In this document: piece by piece, positions 46,301 to 49,921 of the stretch
Position numbering within the stretch: the stretch's first letter is position 1
Layout of the letters: every line of letters starts with the position of its first letter
Assembly: GCA_018398585.1 (NCBI GenBank)
Contig: JAGTTD010000018.1
Location: forward strand, 10,113,501-10,177,500
Direction: 5' to 3'
Source of the DNA: Simmondsia chinensis
Lineage: Eukaryota; Streptophyta; Magnoliopsida; Caryophyllales; Simmondsiaceae
Length of the DNA: 64,000 bases
Program-made: the position numbers and the translations under genes
Notes under the pieces: generated by a model
Database searches by the model: none
What the model was told of the DNA's origin: nothing
The model's input: only the letters and a program-made list of their open reading frames with translations

Positions 46301-49230
46301 TTCAACTGAAATCAGAATATTCCCCCTCTCTGTTTGGCATGACTCCATGACTCTGTTTTTATGCTACTAATAAAGCCACTGGTGGATAAAAACACTTAGT
46401 GAACCTTTTCAGGCGGAAACAAATCTCAATTTTAACATCTTAGCTTAAATAAAAGAACAGGATATGATTATCATATATAGTTATATATGAAACAATGATG
46501 CCCAAACATTCTAGCTGACAGCACACTTGAAGGCCAGCTACATCGTAGCGTGTTACCAAATTTCCCTTTCCTGGAACAGGTACATCACTTCATCTCTTGC
46601 AACCATGCACAATAGTCATTTTCGCATTTGTGGCTTACCTCTGCAGGTATGACATTCAATATGATACAGAATAAATTATCTTGGAGTTTGCTCAGTGTTC
46701 AGTGACAGCACAATATTTGCAGAGAATTCATTATTCATTAATGCAACTTCAGGCTTCCATTCCCAGAATCTCACATAAATTGCTTTGCAACATATTTCCA
46801 AGACCCTCATTTCCCAAGCAATTCTTGAAGAAGTAGGTTTGCACCATGTGCAATGAGAAGGTCATCATCATCACAAAAGAAAAATTACAATGGCTGAAAC
46901 TACACCGGTCGTAAGAGAATATGATTCTATATTAAACAAAACAAGATTTGCAGCTAACAGAAACATCAATGACAGCATTTAGAATCAGTTCGCTCACAAG
47001 TTCAATATGGGCTAGCATGCAATAACACAATTCAGAAAGAGGCAGTTCACTCACAAGATTTACCCCTTTCCGGTGAGGTTTGGAATGACTCAAACCAAGT
47101 GGTTGGACTAAGGTCTCTCCCACATCTACGTCATTTTTGAATTGGCGGGTTGGATTCCATGCTAGTCATTTATCTAGTTACATGAGGTATTGGGTTTGGT
47201 GTAGTGGTTAGGCTAACCCACCCGACAAGCGTGAGGTCTTAGATTCGAAGCTCGTATCCCTCCTCCCCCTGTTGTGGGTAGCCCTTATCAGGGCAACGTT
47301 GTACTTCTTACCTTCTAAAAAAAAATTATTTCGTTACTCAGGAGATATTGAAAGGTCATTTCTGTATGTTGGTGTACATGGAAGGTGAGAAATCAGAAAA
47401 TTTTCAACTCCACGCATTTTAGTCCTCGTCAAATTTTAACCAGGTTAGAGTAGATTATTCTGAGAGGATGAGTAGTGAAGAGTCGAGTCTTTATTCTCCT
47501 TGAGGGGCAATATGACCCTAGGGAAATGTTCCCACTTCAGAAGTCAAGACTGGATTCACTGTAACCCCCTCCCCCTTTTCTCTTTTGAATTATTTGAAAG
47601 TTAATTTTGATGGATCAAAATCCTTAATAGTTCAGTGGCAGGATGCTGTAAAGGATTACTTTGGTGACATTTTAGCAATTGGATACTGAAAACCATCTGT
47701 TTTAAATTCAGAAGCAAATGCGGCAGGAGACTGTACTCAAAAGGCCCCATCAGATTATGACATTACGGGCAGAAGGCAGTAACTCTATTATCATCTGGGG
47801 CCTCAAGGGTGAAATTCAAACCCCTCAGAAGGTCTCAAATGTTATTTCAGATCCCAAGAGATATTTGAAGGCTTATAAAGAGTTTAAAATGTCATATGTG
47901 TTTCGAGATGGCAACAGAGCAGCAAATTATATTTCGAAAATTGGGTCATATAGTCTTGGGTTCTCAGGAGTATCGTCCTACCTAGACCTCCATTAGATCA
48001 TTCTTGCTAATGCATTAGGTTGTTCCCTCCCAAGGAATGGCACCTAATATTTTCTCTTATATAAGAAAAAGGTTTCCAACCCAGATCTACTATAGTTGGA
48101 AGATCATGGCTATATTAAACAAGTATTACAGCAGAAAGACAAATACAATTGTTAACTGGAATGGCCACCAAATTCATAAGGATATCAGTTAACATGTCAC
48201 TTTACCACCTTCAGTGACCTATAGGCAGTAGCGGACGCACGTTCAAAGTATAGGAGTGCACGGACCCCACAGCTTTATCACCTGATGTTTGAGAACGATG
48301 TACATCGGTATAAAATTTATAGCTGTAGTATATATTTTCTAGCCTGTGAACTCGCAGCATATTGGCTTTGGTAGTCTAGTGGCGAGGGTGCTTAATTTCG
48401 TATCTCAGGTTGCGGGTTCGAATATCACATACAGCATGTAAAATTGCCTATTAACATTTTGTTTATTAATATTAAACTCAATTTGGAATAAAGTATCCTT
48501 ACGTCATTCAGCTAGGTTGTCGGTTCGAGTAAGCCAATGTCAATTATGTATTTTTAATAATTTTCTTCCTAATAACCCCTCATGTTAAAATCTAATTCTA
48601 ATTTTTTAAATTTTCATTATTCCTATCTTATCTAATCTATTCCCCTTCCCAGTTGCCCAAAATATTTTGCAGCCCACTGAGCCACCGTGCCTCTGCAGCT
48701 CAGCTTCAGCCCCATCCCCGTGCAACGAACGGAAGTGATTGACAATCTAGATTAGTCTAAGCCCAAATTCTTTGTTTTTCGATAGCAAGAGCTAAATCTA
48801 GTAGAAAAATGATCCCATATTCCACTCTCCTTCCCAATTTTTAGTTGAGGTTATCACAATGACGTTATGCATCATTTTTAAAATACGTAAACTTGATGGG
48901 GATAATTAGATTAGTTAATTGATTATATGTATGTTCAGACTTCCAAAATTCTATATTAATTAATTGTTATTATTCTTCTTATTATTATTATTTTATTATA
49001 AAAATGGACCCCGCATCATCAAGCAGCTGGATCCGCCACTGCCAATAGGCTATAACTGCAATGCAAGAGCCCTCGAGCTAGAACAATCACATGTATGACA
49101 AAAGGACCAACTAGGATACCTGCTCCAAATCTGAAAAGACCAGCTCTAAGTTGATAACGTCTATATCACTTTTAGGATCAACTTTCCCATTTACATGAAT
49201 GATGTCATTGTCCTCAAAACAGCGTACAAC
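4319..49230 (-). CDS. YchF/OBG-like ATPase, organellar type, partial (7 exons)
   Basis: Host gene on the minus strand, assembled from exons 49120-49230, 46097-46159, 45675-45929, 44450-44596, 44326-44353, 37909-37979 and 4319-4378 (735 nt, 245 codons, all in phase, all with GT/AG borders). YchF proteins are TRAFAC-class ATPases that bind ribosomes; the bacterial-type plant copy is usually sent to plastid or mitochondrion. Visible: the YchF-specific NxxE nucleotide motif (NVAE in [12 protein letters not shown], in place of NKxD), the charged helix [14 protein letters not shown], and a TGS domain from about TYFTSGEK to [30 protein letters not shown] is the bacterial/organellar form, unlike cytosolic OLA1. 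Missing are the N-terminal P-loop exons (none seen between 49231 and 64000, so probably past the right edge) and the last exon (not found in 1-4318). No internal stop in any exon, so the gene may be functional. Introns total over 44 kb. Confidence 0.88.
4379..5735. other. YchF intron sequence, nothing recognised
   Basis: Start (in window coordinates) of the 33.5-kb intron. AT-rich, with several short open frames that match no family I know. A GC-richer patch at 5330-5515 reads open on the plus strand but shows no domain. Confidence 0.5.
5744..6279. mobile_element. hAT-like MITE with 8-bp TSD
   Basis: 536 bp flanked by CTAGCAAC at 5736-5743 and 6280-6287. Ends are inverted: TGGGCTTGGGCAATGTGTCC on the left, TAGGGTTGGCAAAATCGGAC on the opposite strand at the right. 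Inside are many copies of acgggt and its complement acccgt, the sub-terminal motif often bound by hAT transposase. No coding capacity. Confidence 0.82.
6288..7780. other. Intron, with a possible TIR element at about 6978-7341
   Basis: Mostly anonymous AT-rich intron. From about 6978 (agtgacggatccacaaat) to 7341 (ttctggctctgcca) the ends resemble the inverted pair (GTGGCGGATCCA / TGGCAGAGCCAGAAT) seen in many plant non-autonomous DNA transposons, but I could not define a target duplication. Nothing else seen. Confidence 0.35.
7781..8065. repeat. Tandem duplication, 142-bp unit, two copies
   Basis: gacttagagaaaattggaga begins at 7781 and again at 7923. The two copies run to about 8065 with only a few differences (for example aatgcccc versus aatggccc). 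No coding function seen. It lies just outside the chromovirus 3' LTR, perhaps within an older element whose ends I cannot place. Confidence 0.88.
8344..8739 (-). mobile_element. Chromovirus 3' LTR
   Basis: 396 bp, on the minus strand starting TGATGCAGATGG and ending ATATCTCCATCA, that is, TG...CA with short inverted ends. It is preceded on the minus strand by a polypurine tract CCGGGGAGAAT. Related LTRs on the plus strand are at 33670-34245 and 34251-34729. The sequence outside (8339-8343, cagcg read on the plus strand) should be the target duplication, but the other end of this element is lost, so it cannot be tested. Confidence 0.85.
8740..9993 (-). pseudogene. Chromovirus integrase and chromodomain (3' part of pol)
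   Basis: Decayed end of a Ty3/gypsy chromovirus polyprotein. Integrase core: [16 protein letters not shown], then [12 protein letters not shown] and [16 protein letters not shown]. Then [15 protein letters not shown], and a C-terminal chromodomain reading [13 protein letters not shown]...[17 protein letters not shown]. Chromodomains in this class steer integration to heterochromatin. Stops and shifts are frequent. The frame is cut at 9993, where the next Ty3/gypsy element starts. Integrase resumes at 28799 beyond the AAAAG duplication, so both parts belong to one element. Confidence 0.88.
9994..10698 (-). mobile_element. 3' LTR of gypsy element 2
   Basis: About 705 bp. Matches the 5' LTR at 23289-23956 plus 28714-28793 throughout, e.g. 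the cctaccaccaatgt block and the gtcagcaagtttgccac block. Its inner end at about 10698 is mutated (ccgcattg against ccgcatca in the 5' LTR). A TATA-like tatttatag occurs near 10272. Confidence 0.8.
10699..11004 (-). pseudogene. Integrase C-terminal segment of gypsy element 2
   Basis: Reads [20 protein letters not shown], then [20 protein letters not shown], the GPF/GPY-like module at the end of Ty3/gypsy integrases (G-P-F then NVxDLxPY). Reading on into the LTR gives [14 protein letters not shown]. The upstream rest of integrase is separated by the hAT-like insert at 11013-12146. Confidence 0.85.
11013..12146. mobile_element. hAT-like non-autonomous element, copy 1
   Basis: 1134 bp with 8-bp target duplication TTGACAAT at 11005-11012 and 12147-12154. 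Terminal inverted repeats: CTAAGAAGCACGGATAT and, from the other end, CTAGGAAGCACCGATACTC. The right half is packed with acgtatcggacacgt-type units. It interrupts integrase of gypsy element 2. A second copy with its own 8-bp duplication is at 42625-43762. No transposase frame. Confidence 0.9.
12155..12945 (-). pseudogene. Integrase core of gypsy element 2
   Basis: Contains the zinc-binding HHCC region (H in [29 protein letters not shown]), then the catalytic core [40 protein letters not shown] and [15 protein letters not shown]. Several stops (for example SYRDSKFL with damage around it) show it is dead. Runs into the hAT-like insert at 12154. Confidence 0.88.
12946..13762 (-). pseudogene. RNase H region of gypsy element 2
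   Basis: On the minus strand: [29 protein letters not shown], then [20 protein letters not shown] and [13 protein letters not shown], the usual tail of the Ty3/gypsy RNase H ([10 protein letters not shown]). Frames shift at least three times. Lies between RT and integrase as expected. Confidence 0.85.
13763..14364 (-). pseudogene. Reverse transcriptase of gypsy element 2
   Basis: Two overlapping frames give [52 protein letters not shown], then [18 protein letters not shown] and [14 protein letters not shown]. The Y-F-D-D box is the RT active site, and LKIDL carries the first catalytic Asp. A frameshift at about 14047 splits it. Continues to the right of the copia-like insert at 21114: the protein reads IQHQID before it and [14 protein letters not shown] after it. 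Confidence 0.92.
14687..16779 (+). mobile_element. Small non-autonomous LTR element (gag-like only)
   Basis: 2.09 kb. LTRs 14687-15302 and 16162-16779 are almost identical, each starting TGTCACGATCC and ending TTTGTGACA, so the insertion is recent. TSD TTAAC at 14682-14686 and 16780-16784. Primer site aagtggtatcagagcc follows the 5' LTR (tRNA-Met type), and a second such site lies inside the LTR end. A polypurine tract aaggggaagggt precedes the 3' LTR. The internal part is only 859 bp with one frame and no protease, RT or integrase. Confidence 0.93.
15457..16176 (+). CDS. Gag-remnant ORF of the small LTR element
   Basis: A 239-codon open frame starting [20 protein letters not shown]. The first ~35 residues form a heptad-like helix ([17 protein letters not shown]) as in the N-terminus of plant Ty3/gypsy gag. 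The rest is Pro/Glu-rich and of low complexity, with a basic patch KKRRRK. It has no zinc knuckle. The end runs through the polypurine tract into the LTR. In another frame the last bases read [10 protein letters not shown], like the C-terminus of gypsy pol, so I infer a deletion derivative that kept both ends of gag-pol. Whether it is translated is unknown. Confidence 0.55.
   Translation: MESMSSTAFTEMRADMADIRADIRALTNVINRLVKAHEGRPEVETVAPSMGAQDTATPERSGTCPRAEDGILPPPGEEEQGTKEEVAIIEPPPDEPPLVKQNLVKPTIVDSHASGVLHELEPEKEGTMELQGPQSITISYEPKQPGFDSRGANKRNAHPPKEGTGPIKKRRRKVRAWGPFPRTGVGTKRSTHEHRILQRNLEDENYPYDPGGGPKARSCTHDTSLRTRMFSRGRVCHDP
17600..18020 (-). pseudogene. Copia RNase H remnant
   Basis: Minus-strand translation shows [20 protein letters not shown], then [24 protein letters not shown] and [10 protein letters not shown]. 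These are the C-terminal RNase H blocks of plant Ty1/copia pol (EAEWLRNLL, the CDSxAA block, DxxADPLTK). Stops interrupt it. It identifies the superfamily and orientation of the element around it. Confidence 0.75.
18472..18527 (+). mobile_element. Very short RTE-tail insertion (56 bp) with 15-bp TSD
   Basis: TSD TGCTCTTTTACTTCT at 18457-18471 and 18528-18542. The insert keeps only the second hairpin (CCCGC-tttt-GCGGG), the gagcccttaaggcactg word and a TTG tail. It is an extreme 5' truncation made by the RTE machinery. Confidence 0.9.
19990..20155 (+). mobile_element. tRNA-derived SINE
   Basis: Box A-like tagactagtggtaact (about 20014) and box B ggttcgaatca (20051-20061) at the proper distance, followed by a T-rich end near 20140. 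The B box is intact (GGTTCGANNCC-like). No acceptor-stem pairing, so it is not a tRNA gene. Confidence 0.65.
20620..21113 (-). mobile_element. 5' LTR of the copia-like element
   Basis: 494 bp, TGTTGGGG ... ACCAACA. It holds the uninterrupted ancestral sequence for the site used by the 14687-16779 insertion. A TATA-like block atttatag appears near 20855. Confidence 0.9.
21119..21510 (-). pseudogene. Protease-RT linker and RT N-terminus of gypsy element 2
   Basis: Reads [19 protein letters not shown], then [34 protein letters not shown] and RDIQHQID. These are typical linker motifs ([15 protein letters not shown]; FPxELPxGLPPxRxIxHxI). The frame is cut at 21118 by the copia-like insert and continues at 14364. 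Confidence 0.9.
21574..21912 (-). pseudogene. Aspartic protease of gypsy element 2
   Basis: [20 protein letters not shown] carries the D-S-G active-site triad of retroviral-type aspartic proteases, followed by [11 protein letters not shown]. The preceding acidic linker [15 protein letters not shown] is typical between zinc knuckle and protease. Frames shift at each side. Confidence 0.88.
21875..22527 (-). pseudogene. Gag core and zinc knuckle of gypsy element 2
   Basis: Gag block: [20 protein letters not shown], then [15 protein letters not shown]. Zinc knuckle [14 protein letters not shown] (C-X2-C-X4-H-X4-C), complete, which binds the element RNA in this family. A frameshift separates the two. 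The upstream gag (ending near 22527) is cut off by the RTE/SINE-like insert whose other side is 22859. Confidence 0.9.
22528..22858 (+). mobile_element. RTE-tailed insertion (SINE-like or truncated LINE)
   Basis: 331 bp between TSDs ATAGAAGCGTACTTTTT (22511-22527) and ATAGAAGCATACTTTTT (22859-22875). The 3' half has the RTE 3' end: hairpin CCTTCTGGG...CCCAGAAGG, hairpin CCCGC-ttat-GCGGG, then a long TTG tail. The 5' half (ccgccaccgccacctttgcc) resembles neither 5S rRNA nor tRNA. Confidence 0.88.
22859..23260 (-). pseudogene. Gag N-terminus of gypsy element 2
   Basis: The start codon region reads [20 protein letters not shown] then [15 protein letters not shown], a helical gag N-terminus, followed by acidic [17 protein letters not shown] and, after a shift, [15 protein letters not shown]. 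Lies just after the primer-binding site, so this is the beginning of the polyprotein. Confidence 0.75.
23270..23288 (-). promoter_or_regulatory. tRNA-Met primer-binding site of gypsy element 2
   Basis: Minus strand reads ATTTTGGTATCTGAGCTC directly after the LTR end ACATCA; the core TTGGTATCTGAGC differs by one base from the usual plant TGGTATCAGAGC. Confidence 0.85.
23289..23956 (-). mobile_element. 5' LTR of gypsy element 2 (main part)
   Basis: Matches 9994-10698. The remainder of this LTR (80 bp) lies at 28714-28793, on the far side of the composite insertion. The join gtcagcaagt / ttgccacgtca restores the sequence seen intact in the 3' LTR near 10610-10631. Confidence 0.9.
23957..24419 (+). 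mobile_element. 5' LTR of the LARD-like element
   Basis: 463 bp, TGTCATGATT...AATCATAACA, followed by attggcatcaaagcttgc, a decayed tRNA-Met primer site. Contains a perfect-looking 64-bp tandem duplication (24143-24206, 24207-24270) that is absent from the 3' LTR at 27837. Confidence 0.9.
24484..24961 (+). pseudogene. Gag-like leader frame of the LARD-like element
   Basis: The frame starts [20 protein letters not shown] and ends in a stop at 24777, but the same kind of sequence ([15 protein letters not shown]; later [20 protein letters not shown]) continues in other frames to 24960. Helical, Gln-rich, no known domain. Position after the primer site suggests a gag relic. Confidence 0.4.
24962..26966 (+). 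pseudogene. Unrecognised ORF of the LARD-like element, split by a solo LTR
   Basis: Open from 24962 to 25484 and again from 26110 to 26966. Taking out the solo LTR 25485-26104 and one copy of its ATTAG duplication gives one continuous frame of roughly 460 codons. I do not recognise a domain. A motif is repeated inside the protein: [15 protein letters not shown]...EALDRLQ...WIQRG in the first part and [15 protein letters not shown]...KALDKPW...GIQRG in the second, so it grew partly by duplication. There is no zinc knuckle or catalytic triad. It may be gag-derived or captured host sequence. Confidence 0.55.
25485..26104 (-). mobile_element. Solo LTR, 620 bp
   Basis: Inverted ends TGTTATG...CATAACA, flanked by ATTAG at 25480-25484 and 26105-26109. 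On the minus strand it shows a TATA-like cttataaatag (near 25730), giving its orientation. No internal region, so it arose by recombination between two LTRs. Confidence 0.92.
26908..27867 (+). pseudogene. Second unrecognised ORF of the LARD-like element
   Basis: 319-codon open frame overlapping the end of the previous one in another frame; the first ~20 codons probably belong to a frameshifted continuation ([11 protein letters not shown] versus [10 protein letters not shown]). Contains [20 protein letters not shown] and helical [14 protein letters not shown], with no family I can name. The last ~10 codons are already the 3' LTR (from 27837), so the real end is earlier. Confidence 0.45.
27837..28137 (+). 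mobile_element. 3' LTR of the LARD-like element, truncated
   Basis: Starts TGTCATGATT as at 23957 after a short purine stretch (ctaaaggcgggtat). Matches the 5' LTR up to aaatatctctttt, then breaks off about 90 bp before the LTR end, where the TRIM begins. Confidence 0.88.
28138..28708 (+). mobile_element. TRIM element
   Basis: 571 bp. Terminal direct repeats 28138-28241 and 28598-28708 share the ttggtgg...attagaagaggaagtacc block and end ATGTAACA; the right one starts TGCAATCCCACATTGG, a common TRIM-style start. Primer site atggtatcagagcc at 28242. The 356-bp internal part has short imperfect repeats of agagtgaagc and gggctacc and no open coding sequence. Confidence 0.85.
28799..29035 (-). 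pseudogene. Chromovirus integrase N-terminal part
   Basis: Minus strand: [15 protein letters not shown] and [14 protein letters not shown], the zinc-binding start of integrase, in continuity with [10 protein letters not shown] at 9797 once the gypsy 2 element is removed. It is interrupted at about 28899-29025 by some 130 bp absent from the parallel copy at 33280-33310. Confidence 0.8.
28899..29025. other. About 130-bp unexplained insert in chromovirus integrase
   Basis: Between gcttaaaacc and aggtaaccatca there are about 130 bp that the related copy (gcttagaaccacgaaataggtaaccg, 33296-33321) lacks. The insert is GC-richer (ggaggggcaggcccttt) and has no obvious target duplication. Origin not recognised. 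Confidence 0.5.
29036..30545 (-). pseudogene. Chromovirus RT and RNase H
   Basis: [58 protein letters not shown], then (near 29900) [14 protein letters not shown] with the Y-F-D-D active site. RNase H: the DHDALK segment near 29320, [19 protein letters not shown] and NKVDDALSR. Many stops and frameshifts. Order and sequence fit a plant chromovirus. Confidence 0.9.
30893..31246 (-). pseudogene. Chromovirus protease
   Basis: [24 protein letters not shown] is the protease active-site variant usual in plant chromoviruses. Preceded by an acidic linker ([17 protein letters not shown]). It is open for 117 codons. Next to it on the 5' side a broken zinc-knuckle ([12 protein letters not shown] near 31290) is visible. 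Confidence 0.85.
31247..32400 (-). pseudogene. Chromovirus gag
   Basis: Retrotransposon-gag type block [20 protein letters not shown] and [20 protein letters not shown], preceded by [20 protein letters not shown]. The N-terminal part has [20 protein letters not shown], helical. Contains a local duplication (gagtttcttaagaaccctctgactgtg repeated around 31990-32040 on the minus strand). Frameshifted at several points. The 5' LTR of this element is not found next to it: at about 32643 the sequence jumps to another integrase copy. Confidence 0.85.
32643..33375 (-). pseudogene. Second chromovirus integrase fragment
   Basis: Long open stretch (210 codons at 32701-33333) with [76 protein letters not shown] and [10 protein letters not shown]. 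The HHCC cysteines (CCTCQ) and core Asp residues are visible; D-G-Q of [10 protein letters not shown] is partly deleted. Truncated at both sides. It belongs to another copy than the element at 28799-32400, as that one has its own integrase. Confidence 0.88.
33376..33669 (+). pseudogene. Chromodomain segment, opposite orientation
   Basis: Plus-strand [20 protein letters not shown] then [20 protein letters not shown], a well-kept chromodomain (aromatic Y and W residues present), then PELLDA and the polypurine tract CCGGGGAGAAT before an LTR. Joined head to head with the minus-strand integrase at about 33375, so the break is an inversion or the meeting of two truncated copies. Confidence 0.88.
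33670..34245 (+). mobile_element. Chromovirus LTR (plus strand) with a SINE inside
   Basis: TGATGCAGATGG ... ATCTCTATCA, same family as 8344-8739. Contains the truncated 5S SINE 33788-33957 plus its 22-bp duplication. Confidence 0.85.
33788..33957 (+). mobile_element. 5S-derived SINE, 5'-truncated copy
   Basis: 170 bp flanked by a 22-bp duplication (33766-33787 and 33958-33979, ending ttgtgcttgg). Begins inside the 5S-like head at gcgaaagtagtactaggatg, continues with gggtgacctcctgggaagtc and then the RTE-like 3' part ending gaggcactgggtatgtttc. The target itself ends in tgcttgg, which matches the 5S sequence just upstream, so the 5' junction formed at microhomology. Confidence 0.92.
34251..34729 (+). 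mobile_element. Chromovirus LTR followed by a primer site
   Basis: 479 bp, TGATGTGGATGG ... TCTCCATCA, starting 5 bp (ataat) after the previous LTR. It is followed by atcggtatcaaagctc, a decayed tRNA-Met primer site, so it is a 5' LTR. Carries a 59-bp tandem duplication (34278-34336, 34337-34395). The internal region ends without coding sequence by about 34900. Confidence 0.82.
35147..35246 (-). mobile_element. Chromovirus LTR fragment
   Basis: On the minus strand it starts TGATGTCGATGGACAAGGAA and follows the LTR for about 100 bp, then breaks off. Immediately beyond it is an RTE tail fragment. Confidence 0.75.
35247..35335 (-). mobile_element. RTE LINE 3'-end fragment
   Basis: Minus strand: hairpin TTTAGGGTAGCACACTGAAGG, then gagcccttgaggcact. 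Same 3' region as 3172-3290, without a clear TTG tail. Confidence 0.7.
35336..37908. other. YchF intron, mostly unrecognised
   Basis: No coding family seen. A homopolymeric stretch, mostly G, lies at 35919-35961 after a T run. 35336-35560 has an LTR-like look (aaggtatataaa, then tgtgggattgagg) but no partner copy. The last ~100 bp before 37909 are ordinary intron on the minus strand. Confidence 0.5.
37909..37979 (-). CDS. YchF exon (TGS domain core)
   Basis: A 71-nt exon encoding (G)[18 protein letters not shown] then IRAET. Acceptor TTTAG at 37980-37984, donor GTAAGG at 37903-37908. [18 protein letters not shown] is the diagnostic TGS-domain signature of bacterial-type YchF. The intron downstream of it runs 33,530 bp to 4378. 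Confidence 0.92.
37985..40004. other. Intron; right part probably the LTR preceding a primer site
   Basis: AT-rich and without genes. The sequence ends attctcaaca at 40004 directly before a tRNA-Met primer site, as an LTR would, but I could not find the LTR start or a second copy. Short open frames at 38407 and 39270 match nothing. Confidence 0.4.
40005..42212 (+). mobile_element. LARD-like internal region of an LTR element
   Basis: Starts attggtatcagagccaac (primer site for tRNA-Met) and ends with a polypurine stretch gtgtaggggat before tgttggaattt at 42213. No gag or pol. It has diverged repeats of a gtgggagc...gatagtatag...actccc module at about 41060-41150 and 41536-41625, and a 35-bp tandem duplication (41647-41681, 41682-41716). 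Partner LTRs not identified. Confidence 0.5.
40465..40620 (+). mobile_element. tRNA-derived SINE
   Basis: Box A-like tgcggtcatcgcccagggg and box B gagttcgattctcg (about 40507), then gcctaggttgactggggc and an A run at 40614. Typical plant SINE layout with A-rich end. It cannot fold as a tRNA. Confidence 0.7.
42625..43762. mobile_element. hAT-like non-autonomous element, copy 2
   Basis: Flanked by TTGTTAAC at 42617-42624 and 43763-43770. Ends CCAGGAAGCACGGACAC and, from the right, CTAGAAAGTACCGATACTC, matching copy 1 at 11013-12146, including the clusters of cgtatcgga. Contains a full 5S SINE (42793-43038) that copy 1 lacks. Confidence 0.9.
42793..43038 (-). mobile_element. 5S-derived SINE, full-length copy
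   Basis: 246 bp between TAGAGTTATAAACCC duplications (42778-42792, 43039-43053). On the minus strand: gagggcaccaacacgccgtc, then gatcccattagaactccgaa, gttaagcgtgcttgggcgag and gatgggtgacctcctgggaa, i.e. 5S rRNA with the pol III internal promoter regions (A box, intermediate element, C box) recognisable. Then the RTE-like 3' part with hairpin CTTCAGG-ttaaca-CCCTGAAG, and the end gaggcactgggtatgttcct. The 5S gene itself would end after ~120 bp, so this is a fusion. Confidence 0.93.
43763..44325. other. Intron, nothing recognised
   Basis: Ordinary AT-rich sequence just upstream (in window coordinates) of the microexon. Short open frame at 44074 without domain. Confidence 0.5.
44326..44353 (-). 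CDS. YchF 28-nt microexon ([10 protein letters not shown])
   Basis: A 28-nt microexon found by continuity: GEK of the previous exon is followed by ETKAWTILA plus one base that completes a glycine codon with the next exon (37979). Family members read ETKAWTIRAG here, so the L is a substitution at a usually basic position. Acceptor ATGCAG, donor GTCTGC (weak). The gap of only 96 bp to the preceding exon is a normal small intron, unlike the 6.3-kb intron after it. Confidence 0.85.
44450..44596 (-). CDS. YchF exon entering the TGS domain
   Basis: A 147-nt exon, [17 protein letters not shown] to RTYFTSGEK (49 codons). [20 protein letters not shown] is a hallmark YchF segment linking the G domain to the TGS domain. 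Donor GTGCAA follows GEK; acceptor TTGCAG precedes VES. Confidence 0.9.
44597..45674. other. YchF intron, nothing recognised
   Basis: About 1.1 kb between exons 45675-45929 and 44450-44596. AT-rich with no repeat I can define. Confidence 0.6.
45675..45929 (-). CDS. YchF exon with the NxxE ATPase motif
   Basis: A 255-nt exon of 85 codons, [15 protein letters not shown] to VTISAQ. It carries [22 protein letters not shown], with N-V-A-E being the non-canonical G4 motif that makes YchF prefer ATP over GTP in characterised members. Donor GTTGGT, acceptor CAG. Phase 0 both sides. Open throughout. Confidence 0.9.
46097..46159 (-). CDS. YchF exon ([21 protein letters not shown])
   Basis: A 63-nt exon of 21 codons, phase 0 on both sides, donor GTAAAA and acceptor CAG. 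It encodes the start of the charged helical insertion of YchF that reaches towards the ribosome in the family. It joins in frame to LEQ of the exon before and [11 protein letters not shown] of the exon after. Confidence 0.85.
46160..47180. other. YchF intron, nothing recognised
   Basis: Left part of the 2.96-kb intron between exons 49120-49230 and 46097-46159. No element boundaries seen. Confidence 0.5.
47183..47330 (+). mobile_element. tRNA-derived SINE
   Basis: Box A ttggtgtagtggttaggc at 47197-47214 and box B ggtcttagattcgaagctc at about 47240. Then gttgtgggtagcccttatc and an A run at 47319-47327. Both pol III boxes are close to consensus. Flanks are similar (agttacatgagg / cgttactcagga), a possible worn target duplication. 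Confidence 0.75.
47590..47996 (+). pseudogene. LINE-type RNase H fragment
   Basis: Reads VNFDGS-like (near 47600), [18 protein letters not shown], then [20 protein letters not shown] followed by [19 protein letters not shown]. This is the plant RVT_3/RNase H type domain found at the C-terminus of L1-like LINEs and in dispersed host copies (catalytic D in FDGS, E in SEANA, D in the middle, HVxREGNxxAD end). Two shifts disrupt it. Confidence 0.6.
48231..49026. mobile_element. Non-autonomous DNA element with GCAGTGGCGGA ends
   Basis: Left end ggcagtagcggacgcacg, right end (other strand) ggcagtggcggatccagc, a terminal inverted repeat of about 15 bp seen widely in plant genomes. Inside, 48365-48440 has SINE-like boxes (ttggtagtctagtggcgagg and gggttcgaatatc). 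Target duplication not clear. No coding frame. Confidence 0.6.
48365..48440 (+). mobile_element. tRNA-like SINE head inside the DNA element
   Basis: Box A tagtctagtggcgagggtg and box B ggttgcgggttcgaatatc, spaced as in pol III genes. The 3' part grades into AT-rich sequence, so the SINE end is uncertain. Confidence 0.5.
49120..49230 (-). CDS. YchF exon ([19 protein letters not shown]...)
   Basis: Codes 37 residues from [13 protein letters not shown] to VFSDLEQ in phase 0. The acceptor CAG lies at 49231-49233 and the donor GTATCC at 49114-49119 (minus strand). This is the G-domain segment after the GEGLGNKFL region of YchF. It is the most N-terminal exon visible; the P-loop and switch exons are not in the sequence to its right that I could read. 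Confidence 0.88.
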
Positions 49231-49323
49231 CTGGGTCCATCCAATAACAGCTTACAGATCAGAAAACGAACGAAAATCACATACAAAAATCTTCACCAGA
49301 AATGATGAGCAGCTAAGCATATA

Positions 49324-49471
49324 GGGTTGGGGGGGCCCTCGAACACAGCCTCTTGTTAGGGTTGCACCCTATAGGGGTAAGGCTGCATACATTTAACACC
49401 CCCCCGCCCAAAAAAAAAAAACCCCGACCCTACCTCGGTGGGAGCCTCTCAAACACTGGGGGGTGGTTGTA
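49324..49471 (+). mobile_element. RTE 3'-end insertion
   Basis: gggttgggggggccctcgaa, hairpin TAGGG-ttgca-CCCTA, then gtgggagcctctcaaacactgggg and gtggttg. Flanked by agcatat (49316-49322 and 49472-49478). The TTG tail is reduced. A C/A-rich run at 49398-49420 sits in the middle. Confidence 0.75.
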
Positions 49472-49921
49472 GCATATTTAACTGAAAACACATTATAGAG
49501 GACCAAAACAAAGATGACACAAAACAATTCATCAATAATTCTAGCTATAGCATTCAAAGATGAATCCTTTGCATGTAAAAGGCTTCTATAACCAAAGCAG
49601 GATACAATGGATTTATTGTAAAAAGCTGGTCTTTCTGCATGCCAACTGGAGCAGGATGTAGAACCAAGCCTTACAAAACTGTAAATATGAGGGAATTATT
49701 TCTAGTAACCATCAAACTTTGCGAACATGAGGATATGATTCATTGTGGATAAAAGTTGACACCTAGTTACCTACTGAAACATATTCTATATACAATGCGG
49801 TATCAATTTACTCATTTGCAATCAAAAGAAAGAATATTAAGTTCTAAATATTTCTTTCCAACCTCCTTTAAGCTTCAAAGATCAATGTCCTAGAAAGAGA
49901 TCAAATAGAAGTTATTATAAA

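Noticed and set aside
47183..47330. tRNA gene
   Set aside because: A and B boxes are present but no acceptor or anticodon stems can pair; A-run at the end marks it as a SINE. The same holds for 19990-20155 and 40465-40620.
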